From: Charina bottae | Taxonomy: Eukaryota; Chordata; Lepidosauria; Squamata; Charinaidae | Assembly: GCA_023362775.1 (NCBI GenBank) | Contig: JALMGJ010000011.1 | Location: 21,688,001 to 21,752,000, forward strand | Reading direction: 5' to 3' | Length of the DNA: 64,000 nt | In this document: positions 11,724-22,330 of the stretch, piece by piece | How positions within the stretch are numbered: position 1 is the stretch's first letter | Layout of the letters: the number at the start of each line of letters is the position of its first letter | The notes under the pieces: generated by a model | What the model was told of the DNA's origin: nothing | Databases searched by the model: none | The model's input: only the letters and a program-made list of their open reading frames with translations | Position numbers and translations under genes: made by a program

Positions 11724-12193
11724 TGCTACAACTGGTGGGCCGTGGGCTGTTAGGAAGTGGGCCGCAGGGTGAGCCGGAGCAGCTGATTGGTGGGGGCCCG
11801 GAAGGGGAAGGGTGGAGACAGGCCAAGGAGCACCCCCGCCAATCAGTCTCTCCTCACGGCAGCAGCATGCATGCGCACGTGCGGCAAGGCTTTTCGCCTC
11901 CCTGCTGCTCAGTGCAGCATTTTTTCATGGCACCGAGGGCATTTTCGGGGTCCCCAGAGCCTGTCCTTCGAAGGGGCACCCCAGCAGGGCGCGGGGCGGA
12001 CTTTTCCTCCCCTCGGTGCCAGGAAAAAACGCTGCATGGAGCGGCAGGCCTGCAAACCCCGCCCCCGTCCATCCAATTGGCTGCCGCCCGCAAACCCCGC
12101 TCCATCCGTCCAATTGGCTGCCGCCCCCCCGGTCCTTGGAAAACAATTTCCGAGGGAAGTGGTCCCTGGTACCAAAAAGGTTGCCGACCCCTG
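11724..12193. mobile_element. Non-autonomous hAT element (CAGGGGTCGGC family)
   Basis: The right end ccaaaaaggttgccgacccc plus TG matches the hAT terminus CAGGGGTCGGCAACC. The left end (tggtgggccgtgggctgtta) aligns with the interior of the element at 57361 but has lost the outermost bases. The GC-rich interior includes two ccaattggctgccgccc modules. Overlapping frames on both strands are by-products of its composition. Confidence 0.72.
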
Positions 12194-12284
12194 TGCTGCA
12201 GTACAAAGATAATGCTCTCTCTGTACAGTATTCTGGTCTGAAACCAAACTGAAACAAATCCAGGCAAAAATTAAATAATAATTA

Positions 12285-12458
12285 AATTAAATTAAATTAA
12301 ATTAAATTAAATTAAATTAAATTAAATTAAATTAAATTAAATTAAATTAAATTAAATTAAATTAAATTAAATTAAATTAAATTAAATTAAATTAAATTAA
12401 ATTAAATTAAATTAAATTAAATTAAATTAAATTAAATTAAATTAAATTAAATTAAATT
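12285..12458. repeat. (AATTA)n pentanucleotide microsatellite
   Basis: About 35 almost uninterrupted copies of a 5-bp AT-only unit. Confidence 0.97.
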
Positions 12459-12673
12459 GCTTAGCTCCAACTCTGAAACCTGTGTGCCTTCCTTTTCACC
12501 TTATTCTTTCCTAACTTTCCCCCCATGAATTAGAATTCTTTAAAATGGTCACTGAAAGCCCCCGTTTTTTCCCCTAGTGTGCTCTGAGAAACGTTTCATT
12601 TTGGTGCTCAGTCTGTAATGCACTCATCACCTTCATCACCATGTTTTCATGCTCTGAATTCCAAAGGAGAGAA

Positions 12674-12790
12674 AGTTTATTTATTTATTTGTTTGTTTGT
12701 TTAATTTATATGACCGCCCATCTCCTCACATGGGGAACTCTGGGCGGTTCACAATAAATAAGTTAAAATAGAATCTAAAATATATATAAA
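12674..12790 (-). mobile_element. CR1/L3-type LINE 3' tail
   Basis: (TTTA)n and (TTTG)n followed by atgaccgcccatctcc and gaactctgggcggttcacaa, the reverse complement of the LINE 3' terminus. Confidence 0.75.
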
Positions 12791-13441
12791 AACCACAATA
12801 GTACAAAACAATAAGTAATTATAAGTTCATGGAAGCATCACAAGCTTTGCTCTTGATCCTGATCAGACCACCAGCAGCAGCCTGAAAGTCTGGGAACAAG
12901 ATTGCCCTTCCCATTCTGAGTATGAAATAGCAGTGGGTGGGGGGCTATTCTAGGGAGGGCAGTTCTGTGAAGTATTCTTTGTCCCAGCTTCAAAAGTAAG
13001 TTAAATTTTAGGTTTAAGCCTTAATTTTACATCCTTCCCAAATTGTGGTTCAAGCAGAGAAAAGCAAACCATTAATAAAGAACATCGGACTTTCCATCTC
13101 CTCTATTATTCTTCCCTCCTTTCAGCAAAACAATTTTGAGGAGGCAGGGAAAAGGGAAGACAACTTGCCATGAGGGAAAACTTCCCCTCTGTTGTATTTT
13201 CCCTGCAAATTACTAGATCTGACGCCAAGCCTGATTGAGTAGCATGTTATTTGGGATAACGGCCTTCATGGAAAAGAAATGGGATTTCAGAGGGTGAATT
13301 TCAGAGTGTGCCCTCCAAGACCAGAATTAATGGCAATTGCAAATTTGAGCACCACCACATTTTACAAGAAATCTCTTGGAACATTGACACAAAAAAATTG
13401 ACACAAAAAGCAGCACAGCATGATCCCTAGCATCATCCTTT
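12791..13441. other. Unassigned DNA
   Basis: No gene or repeat is recognised. Confidence 0.4.
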
Positions 13442-13449
13442 CTCTAGTC

Positions 13450-14583
13450 CAGAGCTTTCCAAATTTTTCATGTTGGTGACACAATTTTTAGACATGCATC
13501 ATTTTGCGACACACTCTTACAGCAGGGCATCATTTCGTGACACACTCTTACAGCAGGGCACAAGGCAGGCACTAGGACCTGCGCGGAATCCTGGCAGGGC
13601 AGGATTGGAGGCAGCAAGGCACAAGGCAGGCACTAGGACCTGTGCGGAATCCTGGCAGGGCAGGTTTGGAGACAGCAGGGCACAAGGCAGGCACTAGGAC
13701 CTGCCCGGAATCCTGGCAGGGCAGGTTTGGAGGCAGCAAGGCACAAGACAGGCACTAGGACCTGCGCGGAATCCTGGCAGGGCAGGTTTGGAGGCAGCAG
13801 GGCACAAGGCAGGCACTAGGACCTGCGTGGAATCACAGCAGGTTTGGAGGCAGCCAGGCATAAGGCAGGCACTAGGACCTGCGCGGAATCCTGGCAGGGC
13901 AGGTTTGTAGGCAGCCAGGCACAAGGCGGACACTAGGACCTGCACGGAATCCTGGCAGGGCAGGTTTGGAGGCAGCCAGGCATAGGGCAGGCACTAGGAC
14001 CTGCGCGGAATCCTGGCAGGGCAGGTTTGGAGGCAGCAGGGCACAAGGCAGGCACTAGGACCTGCGCGGAATCCTGGCAGGGCAGGTTTGGAGGCAGCCA
14101 GGCATAAGGCAGGCACTAGGACCTGCGCGGAATCCTGGCAGGGCAGGTTTGGAGGCAGCAGGGCACAAGGCAGGCACTAGGACCTGCGTGGAATCACAGC
14201 AGGTTTGGAGGCAGCCAGGCATAGGGCAGGCACTAGGACCTGCGCGGAATCCTGGCAGGGCAGGTTTGGAGGCAGCAGGGCACAAGGCAGGCACTAGGAC
14301 CTGCGCGGAATCCTGGCAGGGCAGGTTTGGAGGCAGCCAGGCACAAGGCAGGCACTAGGACCTGCGTGGAATCACAGCATGTTTGGAGGCAGCAGGGTAC
14401 AAGGCAGGCACTAGGACCTGCGCGGAATCCTGGCAGGGCAGGTTTGGAGGCAGCAGGGCACAAGGCAGGCACTAGGACCTGCGTGGAATCCTGGCAGGGC
14501 TCGGAGGCAGCAGCAGCCGTGACACACCCAGACACTGTAGCCGACACACTAACGTGTCCCGACACACAGTTTGGAAAGCTCTG
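13450..14583. mobile_element. Non-autonomous hAT element carrying a VNTR
   Basis: Perfect 14-bp terminal inverted repeats, CAGAGCTTTCCAAA and its complement, are flanked by the 8-bp duplication ctctagtc at 13442-13449 and 14584-14591. Subterminal cgacac motifs precede an internal GC-rich tandem array. No transposase. The element at 48697-48955 is the same family with only about two array units. Confidence 0.95.
13558..14510. repeat. 61-bp minisatellite inside the hAT element
   Basis: About 15 units containing caggcactaggacctgcg. Long units are 61 bp (starts 13561, 13622, 13683, 13744, 13805). A shorter variant of about 56 bp (tggaatcacagcagg) recurs. Peptides read from it, such as repeats of CLMPGCLQT, are artefacts of the repeat. 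Confidence 0.95.
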
Positions 14584-14591
14584 CTCTAGTC

Positions 14592-15080
14592 CAAAATCTG
14601 CTCAAAAAGTTATTTGCGTAGAATGTGTCTGAAAAGTATGTGCTTCTGAAAATTGTGTCCCAAAAGGAATAAATATGTTTTCAGTGAAGTAAAAACAAAT
14701 TGGACCAGGCTCATACAGATTTGCAGATCTGGAGTTTTAAACCTATCAAGGATATATATGCTGCATAAAGTTTTATAAGCAGAAAGTCGCTTCAATAGCT
14801 CTTTAAAAATAAATCAGAGCCCATGTGGATGACAAATCTAATTTCTATACAGATGACAAGTCTTAAAAAACCCTACATGAGCCAGCTACTCCGAGCTCTC
14901 GCCGGAAAGCTGTGCCTTTAAATAACTCAAATATATAAATACATTTAACCCTAAAACTATAGTTGAGTAATGAATCATGCGTGATTGAATGGAAACTAGA
15001 AGAAAATGATAAAATCTGTTACTGCAGGACTTGCATAATTTTTCTAATGTGTCAGTGATTTACAGTATGTTCTGGTGACT
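14592..15080. other. Unassigned DNA
   Basis: AT-rich sequence without recognised features. Confidence 0.4.
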
Positions 15081-15147
15081 GATGGGCCAGGAAGAGTTTC
15101 CTTATTTATTGTAAACTTACATATAAGGAAACTCTTCCTGGCCCATC
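15081..15147. repeat. Perfect 25-bp hairpin with a 17-nt loop
   Basis: The arm gatgggccaggaagagtttc plus cttat (15081-15105) is exactly complementary to 15123-15147. The loop is 15106-15122. It could be a small foldback element or a hairpin-RNA precursor. Confidence 0.9.
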
Positions 15148-15158
15148 TACTTACTACT

Positions 15159-15159
<1 letters not shown>

Positions 15160-15228
<69 letters not shown>
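15160..15228. repeat. (GATA)n microsatellite
   Basis: About 17 uninterrupted tetranucleotide units. Confidence 0.97.
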
Positions 15229-15314
15229 TGTAGTCGACAAGGACCAGAAGACAGCGGTGGTGATAGAAGTAGTGGTGCCAAGTGACAGCAACGTCAGGAA
15301 GAAGGAGGGAACGG

Positions 15315-15345
15315 GAAAAGTTGGAAAGTTTGGAAAGCCCTGCTC
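15315..15345. mobile_element. hAT terminal remnant
   Basis: agtttggaaagccctg matches the terminus of the CAGAGCTTTCC hAT family. No partner end is found, so this is a fragment. Confidence 0.5.
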
Positions 15346-16324
15346 TACTGCATCATCTCCAAATTCCTAGTTAGTATCAGGATATATCTTACATAGGAAA
15401 ATTTACAGCTTATCCTTCTTTGAGCAGAGGACTAACCAATGCAGCTGGAGATTTCACTGCAGTGTTATGCAAAGAATATTTGTTCTAATCAATACTGAGT
15501 AGCCATTTTCAACCCAACATTCTATAGATGTGTTGGAACTACAACACTGATTGTTTCCAGTCAAGACGGCTATTTATTCTGGGACTTTAGAAGCTATTGT
15601 GTAGGCCATCTGATGAGAGCCATCTTAGAGACTGTAAGGAGACAGAGGTCCTCCCTCAGATCTTTTTGAAGCCCCACAGTTCAAATTAATGAAGGTAATA
15701 TTCCCATGAGCCACAGTGTGTCTCCACAACCCTTGCCTCTGAGCATGGTTTCCTTCAAAACTAGAGAATAGCCTGGAAAGTGAAAAGTGTTGGTACTGGA
15801 CAGGACACACAGAAAAGAGATCCATAAAAGACTGTAGCAGCTTTTTGGTCTCTTACCTACAGCTTCATCTAACACAGAGTTCAGAGTGTATTTTCAACAC
15901 CCAAACTTCCAACTGTTCTTGAGCAAGTAAACACAAAACTACAGTATATCAGGTGCCCTTTCCATGCCACTAACCATATTGGTAGGATGAGAGAATCTGC
16001 TTATACCCTAAAGAGGACAGTTTCCAGGCCGGACAAGTTGAATTCCACACCACCTCATAGTTTGTCATTTCAGAAACTAAACTTCCTTCATGTCTTTCTC
16101 ATGCTGTCTCATGCACAGTCGCATCAATACGTGTCCAGGCTACTTTCAACTTGTGGTCCCTCTTTGGCCTAGCTGTTCTCACCAAAAAATGAGGTTGAGG
16201 AGAGCAGGCACCATGATGAAAGATACACAAGGGTTCCTAATTCACATCTCTGTCTCAGATGGGTGCAGTAGTATTTTCTATGAGCTTTCAGATTACATGT
16301 GAAGTAACAGGAAGTGGAGTTGGG
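15346..16324. other. Unassigned DNA
   Basis: No gene or repeat is recognised. The small frames lack family features. Confidence 0.4.
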
Positions 16325-16353
16325 GGAGTTGGGCGGTCATATAAATTAATTAA

Positions 16354-16397
<44 letters not shown>

Positions 16398-16398
16398 A
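16325..16398 (+). mobile_element. CR1/L3-type LINE tail with (AAAT)n
   Basis: gggcggtcatataaatt followed by a run of AAAT units to 16398. Confidence 0.65.
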
Positions 16399-16887
16399 CC
16401 AGCTGATGTAGAAAGGCGGCGTACTCTTGAGCCATAAACAAAGGAAAACAAAAATCACAAAGCAAGATTCAAAAGAATGCACAAAACAATTCCACAAGTA
16501 ACCATTAGATGGACCCAACAGTATTATGATGAAGTATCAGGTATTAGAAATTTTATATGCTATTCTCAAGGATGAAAAATCTCCTGAGGCAGTTTCTTAA
16601 AAAACCCACAAAGCAAGCAATAAATCTTTGGTGCAATAAAATCCATCTTAAAGCAGGCAGTTAACAAAAAACAAGTGAGAAAAATGCTGATCCCTGAAAG
16701 CAAAGATGGATAAAGCAACCATGGATAAAACATTCAAAAAAATCAAGTAGGTGTTAAGTAGACAAGATCTGGGCCTTCTGGAAGATTCTCACAAGCCACA
16801 TCTGAGATTTCGCTGGACTGCATGCTCCACTGATATCTCAGACTGTGCACTTCTGGTTTAAGGCGTAGTAATCTGTGTTTGGAAGGC
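16399..16887. other. Unassigned DNA
   Basis: A-rich sequence with no recognised feature. Confidence 0.4.
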
Positions 16888-16891
16888 TGTT

Positions 16892-17536
16892 TGTCAGATA
16901 TGAGTCAAGTCAAAAGGCAAATAGAAACAAAAGGTTTTTATTTTTGAAGCAGTTTGCAAAAAGCTGGTGAACTCCACTGTGCTATAAAACAAATTGCACC
17001 AGAGAGGAGTCACGCTAGCCACAATTAGAGCTCATCTTTTATACCCCTTTGCCCCGACGCTTTAGCCCTCCTCCTTTTACCCATAGGCTGGGTAGTCAGG
17101 AGTGAACAGCCTATACCGTCCACCTCAATTGTCCCGCCTCTGTTTACATTTCCCACTACCCACTTTTATCTCCCCTTCCCATTTTATTTATTCTTTCCTT
17201 GTATGGAAGTTGTCCTACCTTAAGCATTGTTCATTAGTTTCATTTCTACCCACAAGAAGCTTCCTGTAGCACAGGTCTTGCTAGAAGCTCTGCTCTCTAA
17301 CTTCAAAGCTGGGGTATTACATTTTAGCTTGCTTAACATTTCCTGCATGCGGTTTTTAGTAGAAGGTCTGCTAGTTTGCTCTCTAACCTCAAAGTTGAGG
17401 TGTCGCATTCAACCTGCTTATGAATTTTGCTAGCTAGCATCAGAAAGTCCCCATAAGCCCTATTTAGCTTTATGACTAATTAAATTTAGCTATTAATTCT
17501 TTGTTAATAATAACAACAAATTTTATATCTTTCTCA
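16892..17536 (-). mobile_element. Solo retroviral LTR (ERV family 1)
   Basis: A 645-bp LTR on the minus strand: it begins TGAGAAAG and ends CATATCTGACA. The plus-strand flanks carry the 4-bp duplication tgtt (16888-16891 and 17537-17540). A TATAAAA box lies near 17037-17043 and AATAAA near 16938-16943, both on the minus strand. It is the same family as 27010-27662 and 41565-41980. No internal sequence adjoins it, so it is a solo LTR from LTR-LTR recombination. Confidence 0.92.
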
Positions 17537-17684
17537 TGTTCATTCTTCATGAATCATATAATGGTATGATAGTGTCCTCCTTTTTATATGAGATTTTACC
17601 ATCCTTTGGATTTTTATCTATTATTTATTATACTGGTTTATCCTGGTTTAGATGGTAACTTATGTTTACAGGTTTTTAATTGTT

Positions 17685-17732
17685 GACTCTGTTGTAAACC
17701 GCCCAGAGATGGGCGGTGATAAATTTGAAAAA

Positions 17733-17767
<35 letters not shown>

Positions 17768-17772
17768 ATACC
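17685..17772 (+). mobile_element. CR1/L3-type LINE tail
   Basis: tgtaaaccgcccagagatgg, then gcggtgataaa and (AAAT)n. Confidence 0.75.
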
Positions 17773-17789
17773 ATTTAGAATCCTTTGAA

Positions 17790-18880
17790 AAGGGAGGACT
17801 TCTGGGGGAGCAATGGCGAACTGAAGACAGCAGAGCCAACGAGTGCGGTGGAATGAGAAGTCAGAAAATGGACCAGCTTCTCAGAATTCCTCTCCGGACA
17901 AGGAGAGGACTCAGGATTGACCATGTGCTCCAGATAGTAGCTCCCCACAAGGAGACTGTAAGACAGTGGTCTCCAGCGGGTTTAGAGCTCTGGGAGATGA
18001 GGGATTGCCATCTTTGCCCAAGCTGTGGTTCGGTGCCTCCAAAAAGACACTGGGTTCGCATACTTCCTTTCTTAATCACTTTCAGAAATTGCTTGTTAAC
18101 TGCTTTTTGGGTACAGTATTAGGAACCTTCAGATCGGCAAGTTTTATACACTGGGTGAGTCTCCTTCAACCTTTCTTAGCATTTTGGATTTACAAAAGAG
18201 ACTTGTTAAAGTTTTAAAGGAGTTACTGAGAAGAGACAAAGAGAAAATGAAAATAAACCAAGTTCTGGGACACTATTTAAAGGGATTAAAGATAAGGATG
18301 GTTAAAATCAAGGTTTAAAATATATATGTTGTTGTTTCTGGTACCTCTTAATGGATTTATGCCGACCAGGACCGAATGATGAGGCTTGATTTGTTTATAG
18401 ATAAGAGATGAGAGAGGGGAAGAAGAGATCCTTTGTTGTATTTTTAGAGAAAGTGGTAAGTTACTGTGTTAAAAGTAAAGAAAAGTAATATAAAGTTAGT
18501 TTATTTGATTGAGGTTAAAACATACTGTATATGTTATCTCTGGTAACTCTTAATGGACTTTTGCTGATTAGGATTAAATGATGAGGCTTTAGGAATTTGT
18601 TACTAGATAAGGAGATATAGGAAGAAGAGAACTTTGGTTGTAATATCAGAGAAGGTGATAAGTTACTGAAATTGTTTGTACTTGTGATGAAGGGAAAAGT
18701 TATCTCTTTATATAGCTTTTTGTCCTTTTTTTCTACTATGTATATACTGTATGTACGTATGTATGTATGTATATAGTTGCTGCACTTTTTAATTTTTTTA
18801 ATTTTAATTTTTTCTTTGTATTAGTTTCTTATCTTTGTAACTGTAAACTTTGATAAAATTATTATATGAAAAAGAAATTT
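17790..18880 (+). mobile_element. Deleted L1-like element
   Basis: Opens with an L1-type 5' leader (gggaggacttctgggggagc). Two AT-rich internal segments of about 250 bp are related to each other (18290-18500 and 18505-18680). It ends in a T-rich 3' UTR (ttctttgtattagtttctta) and a degenerate A-rich tail. It has no ORF1 or ORF2 and is similar in architecture to 46091-47501. No target duplication was found. Confidence 0.55.
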
Positions 18881-19372
18881 TTGGAAAGATTTGCACATAG
18901 GATGTCCCATACATGGATGGTGCAGCATGAAATGATCAGATAAATCAATGCTTTTTATGCAAGACTGTAAAACTCATAAACAATCCCAATAATTATTTCA
19001 GTATCCACGATTTCCCCACATATTTCTGTTTACTAAAGCTTATCTTGAGGATACAGAAATAACACAGACAGAGGATGCAATGAGGAGAAAGTAGAGGGGG
19101 GCAGGCTGAAATTAACATTCTGCCAGCAAGTCATAAGAAGGTCCTGGTTGTGTCACTTTCCATTCTGCATATTTCTGTGAAAGGAAATCCAAGGGCAGGG
19201 TGGGGTGGGGATTTAAATACATAGAAAATGATCTGGCCAAACCAAGCTAGACTTTGGATACCTTATGAGGAATCCCATTAGTCTTTCTCACACAAGTGCT
19301 TTGTAGGATCCGTTCCCAGATAAGTCTTTTTACTAGGATCTGATTAAACATGAGTCACAACTGTTTGCTCCA

Positions 19373-19670
19373 ACTTATTTATTGAAAACATTTGTATGGC
19401 TGCCCATCTGACAGCATAACTCTGGGTGGCAATCATTCACCAGCTCCCATTGCACTGTCCCCCAGTGCCTGGGAGAAGAGGTAGGTCTTTATGGCCTTCC
19501 AGAAGGCTCAAAGGATGGGGGCCTGCCAGATCACCTGGGGGGAGGGCGGTGCACAGGGTAGGGGCCGCCATGGGAAAGGCACGCTTCCTAGGTCCCATTA
19601 GATGGCAACATTTCAGGGAAGGGACCTGGAGCGGGCCCGCTGTCCAACCTGGTGGGCAGGTTTTTGGGGT
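19373..19670 (-). mobile_element. CR1/L3-type LINE 3' fragment downstream of the gene
   Basis: The reverse complement resembles the C-terminal and 3' end of CR1-like LINEs (ctggaaggccataaagacct, then agatgggcagcc and AATAAATAAG). It starts just after the fucosyltransferase stop codon and provides an AATAAA (minus strand, 19378-19383), so it probably forms the gene's 3' UTR. Copy 2 carries the same fragment. Confidence 0.6.
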
Positions 19671-19681
19671 TGTGCAGCTGA

Positions 19682-20704
19682 CTAGGGCAGCAACGGAGAA
19701 AGGTCAGCTGGAATCCCAATCCATTCAGGCAAGAAGGTTGCAGAGGGCTTGAAGACCTTGAGAAACGGAGAGTCTGGGAGGGTATAGTTGGCCAGGTAAA
19801 CAGTCTCCCCACCTGCTAGATAGCTAGCCCAGATGCCAAAAGTCCCAATGGTCATGACTGTGTGGTTGCAATGAGCAAGAAGAGCAAAATCCTTCCCTGG
19901 AGAGTATTCCTCCCCATCCCCGGCAAAGTAGACATCCCCCCTGGAGGCATTAATGTTCTCCTTGCACCACTGCATCCCATTGCTGGTCACCACAAAGATG
20001 GGATTCAGGTATTTCTTTCTGAAGTAGTTCATAGCTTTCTCCAAGTAACCTTTGTCAGCCACTACACCTTTCCTGGTCCCGGGCATTACCCGCACATAAT
20101 CCCCTCTCCGGACATGCACTCCAACATACGTCACATTCTGGCGTTCTCCCTGCAACACTCGGAGGTAACGATTGGCCTTTCTCTCGATGTGGTCATGGAA
20201 GGTGAACTCCTTTAGTATTTCCTGGCGGATGTGGTGATAAAAAGTATAAGAACAAGGGGTGCCCCACAATTGGACGTATTTGCCCTGGATATGAAGATAG
20301 TCCTCTGACATCCAATCATGCACATGAACTTTCCTCCAGTGGATCTTCCTAAACGTCTTAGCAGACATCACAGGCAAAGTGATCTTGAAGATTGGCGATA
20401 AGAACCGATACATTTCTGGAAGGATGTAGGCTTGACGTCCATTGAGCTTGGCTAAGGCATAAAGGGTGGCATATTCTCCCATCTGGTTCCCCAGGCGCCC
20501 ATGGGGCCTCATCGTCCATATCCCAGCCTGAAGGGACAAGCTAGAATTAAGGGCGATGGAATTGGATGTGTTTCTGGTGGATGTATGGTAGAAAGAGATC
20601 TTCTCATGTAGAATAAAAAATATGGAGAAACAAAGTAACCCCAAAATGTAGAAGAAATATAAGGTGGAGGATTGTCTGGATGTACTCCTTGCTAGATGTT
20701 TCAT
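19682..20704 (-). CDS. Alpha-1,2-fucosyltransferase (FUT1/FUT2-like), copy 1
   Basis: A glycosyltransferase family 11 enzyme that moves fucose from GDP-fucose to the 2-OH of terminal galactose (H-type antigens), expected in the Golgi as a type II membrane protein. From the ATG at 20704 the protein is 340 residues; mammalian FUT1/FUT2 are about 340-365. It shows a short basic cytoplasmic tail, one membrane segment at about residues 15-33, a variable stem, [10 protein letters not shown] at 69-78, HVRRGDYV at 197-204 (nucleotide-sugar binding) and the C-terminal [13 protein letters not shown] block. Several N-glycosylation sequons are present. The frame is open further upstream, but only from a GTG. 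I chose the ATG because it follows a splice-acceptor-like ctcttttgcag directly, as in the single coding exon of this family. The exact orthologue (FUT1, FUT2 or SEC1) is not resolved. Residues 207-211 read PGTRK where copy 2 has PWSWK. Confidence 0.93.
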   Translation of the reverse strand: MKHLARSTSRQSSTLYFFYILGLLCFSIFFILHEKISFYHTSTRNTSNSIALNSSLSLQAGIWTMRPHGRLGNQMGEYATLYALAKLNGRQAYILPEMYRFLSPIFKITLPVMSAKTFRKIHWRKVHVHDWMSEDYLHIQGKYVQLWGTPCSYTFYHHIRQEILKEFTFHDHIERKANRYLRVLQGERQNVTYVGVHVRRGDYVRVMPGTRKGVVADKGYLEKAMNYFRKKYLNPIFVVTSNGMQWCKENINASRGDVYFAGDGEEYSPGKDFALLAHCNHTVMTIGTFGIWASYLAGGETVYLANYTLPDSPFLKVFKPSATFLPEWIGIPADLSPLLP

Positions 20705-20726
20705 TGCTGCAAAAGAGAGAACCCTA
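20705..20726 (-). promoter_or_regulatory. Candidate splice acceptors before copy 1
   Basis: On the minus strand two pyrimidine-AG sites occur: tttttctttag followed by GG, with the exon starting at 20723, and ctcttttgcag followed by CAATG, with the exon starting at 20706. Either would join an upstream, probably non-coding exon to the coding exon. Confidence 0.55.
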
Positions 20727-20927
20727 AAGAAAAAATAAATTGGAGTCAACACTCAGGTGGGACTACACACTGACACTCTTGACTATGATAGTTCAAGTCT
20801 ATGTTTGTCTGTTCAAAAGTAAGAACTGTTGATTGTGATGCAATTTACTCCTAATAAATATCCATCAGTTCAAATGTGATGTTTGCCTAAAAAACACATA
20901 GAACAGACTTGCACAACTAAACTACAT

Positions 20928-21550
20928 TATGTTTAAAGCAATTTTAAAGCCTTTTTACCTTTTCAGCCTGGTTTATTGAATAAACCTCAGTCGTTGGGTT
21001 CATACAGATTGCTAATGTGGAGATCCTGGCAAATCCAGCAGGCCTCATTAGCGTATGGATGGTTGCTCTAGGATGCAAACCCTCCATGCTTTTGAGGAAG
21101 CTGTTTCTGGCTACTCCCACCTCCTCTCTCTCTCTCTCTCTCTCTCTCCTCCTTTGACTGGGAGCAAAGCACATGGCTGTGTGCTGCTCCATCTTAGGCC
21201 ACGGATGGGCCTAGGAGATTTTCCCCCCTTTCTACACGCATCTCTTGCCAGCAATCAGGGGCAAGAGTTAATTACGTTTAGGGAACAGAAAGAAGAAATG
21301 GAACATCATTTATCTACCGAAAATGCTGTACCTGCAATGAATAAACGTAAGGACTCTTTTGTACTTACTTTTCATACCTGCCATGTCTAAGCGTGTGTTT
21401 CTTTATGCTAAGCTGGGCTAAAGGTGTAAGACTAACCTGGATCTCTCTAATATGCTCATGGGCTCTGTTTTTAAACAATATTCTTTTTCTGTACACAAGC
21501 TTAGCAGCTCTGCTCCATTTCAGTAGTCCTAACAGACTGCTCAATGGGCT
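20928..21550 (+). mobile_element. Ty1/copia 5' LTR (approximate limits)
   Basis: Starts TGTTTAAAGCAATTTTAAAG. The same start is at 25738 (3' LTR) and 47619 (fucosyltransferase copy 2). AATAAA lies near 20980. It includes a (CT)n run at 21125-21150 and related sequence again at 31781-32285. The 3' limit and the primer site are not clear. Confidence 0.65.
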
Positions 21551-21789
21551 TCAAAGTTTTATGGGCCCAGATTTTTCAGAAATAGATTTTGTGTTTTAAA
21601 CAGCAGGAATTTTTCCTTTTTCCTTGTTTTGTTTTTGAGCAGAAATTTTCTTTTTTGCTGGTTTTGCATGAGAGAATAATTCAGTCTAGCTACTGAAGAG
21701 GTTTCTTATACCAGGAATTAGCCATAAAGCATAAAAGGAAATATTTTTTCTTTTTGAAGTGATTTTTAAATCCTTTTTGCTTAGACAAG

Positions 21790-22330
21790 ATGGCCAGTGT
21801 ACTCCTGCCTCACAATCCAGTGATTTTTAAACTAAAACTCAGAGAGTTTTATCCCTGGAAGATATGGGTGGAAAGGCAGGCAAGGATTTTGAATCTGCAC
21901 AATATTTTGAATGAAAATCCTCCTAGTCCAGACTCAGCAGCATATGCAAGCTGGATGGCCAATGATCTTAAGCTCCAAGGCTTGCTCATGAATTCCCTAA
22001 GTGCACAAATGCTGGTTCAAATCCAGCACAGAGATACTGCAAGAGGGATGATGGAAGAATTGTTTAAACTCTATGGAGAGGGAGGTGATTCCCAAGTTAT
22101 TAATTTGGTGAGGAAGTTATCCAATTTAAAGTTCCAGCAAAATGGAGACATAGATGAGCATATTTCTAATTTTCAATCATTGCTGCACAAGCTTGCTTGC
22201 AATGATGTGATTTTGGATAACAGGATCCAAGTTGGATTTTTATTGGGATCACTGCCTGAAAATTTTTCTAGCTTTGCTGCTAGTTATAGGGGATCAAATT
22301 TCAGATTTAATTCAGGAAATAAAATCTGAA
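21790..22330 (+). pseudogene. Ty1/copia gag, N-terminal part
   Basis: The frame begins ATG at 21790 and runs 179 codons. It encodes the copia gag-like domain (FYPWKIWVERQ near the start, then LVRKLSNLKFQQNGDIDEHI and LLGSLPENF). A frameshift near 22290 moves the continuation to the next frame (22232-22870). It is the first segment of a single ancestral gag-pol polyprotein and is no longer functional. Confidence 0.88.

Larger units (their letters stand above)
19073..21017. repeat. Segmental duplication, copy 1 (fucosyltransferase block)
   Basis: Aligns in direct orientation with 44291-47703 once the L1 insertion in copy 2 is removed. Both blocks begin ggatgcaatgaggagaaagt and both end inside the first part of a copia LTR (cagattgctaa). 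The block therefore contains the gene, a LINE 3' fragment downstream of it, and the LTR start. Confidence 0.92.

Noticed and set aside
11723..12267. Six overlapping frames of 110-172 codons
   Set aside because: GC-rich non-autonomous hAT element with few stop codons. No domain is seen and frames overlap on both strands.
13558..14510. Regular repeats resembling a CRISPR array
   Set aside because: Units are contiguous 61-bp minisatellite copies with no unique spacers, inside a hAT element in a vertebrate genome.
19862..20215. 117-residue plus-strand frame within the fucosyltransferase gene
   Set aside because: Antisense to the conserved GT11 coding sequence. Copy 2 has only a shorter, 75-codon version (45082-45309).
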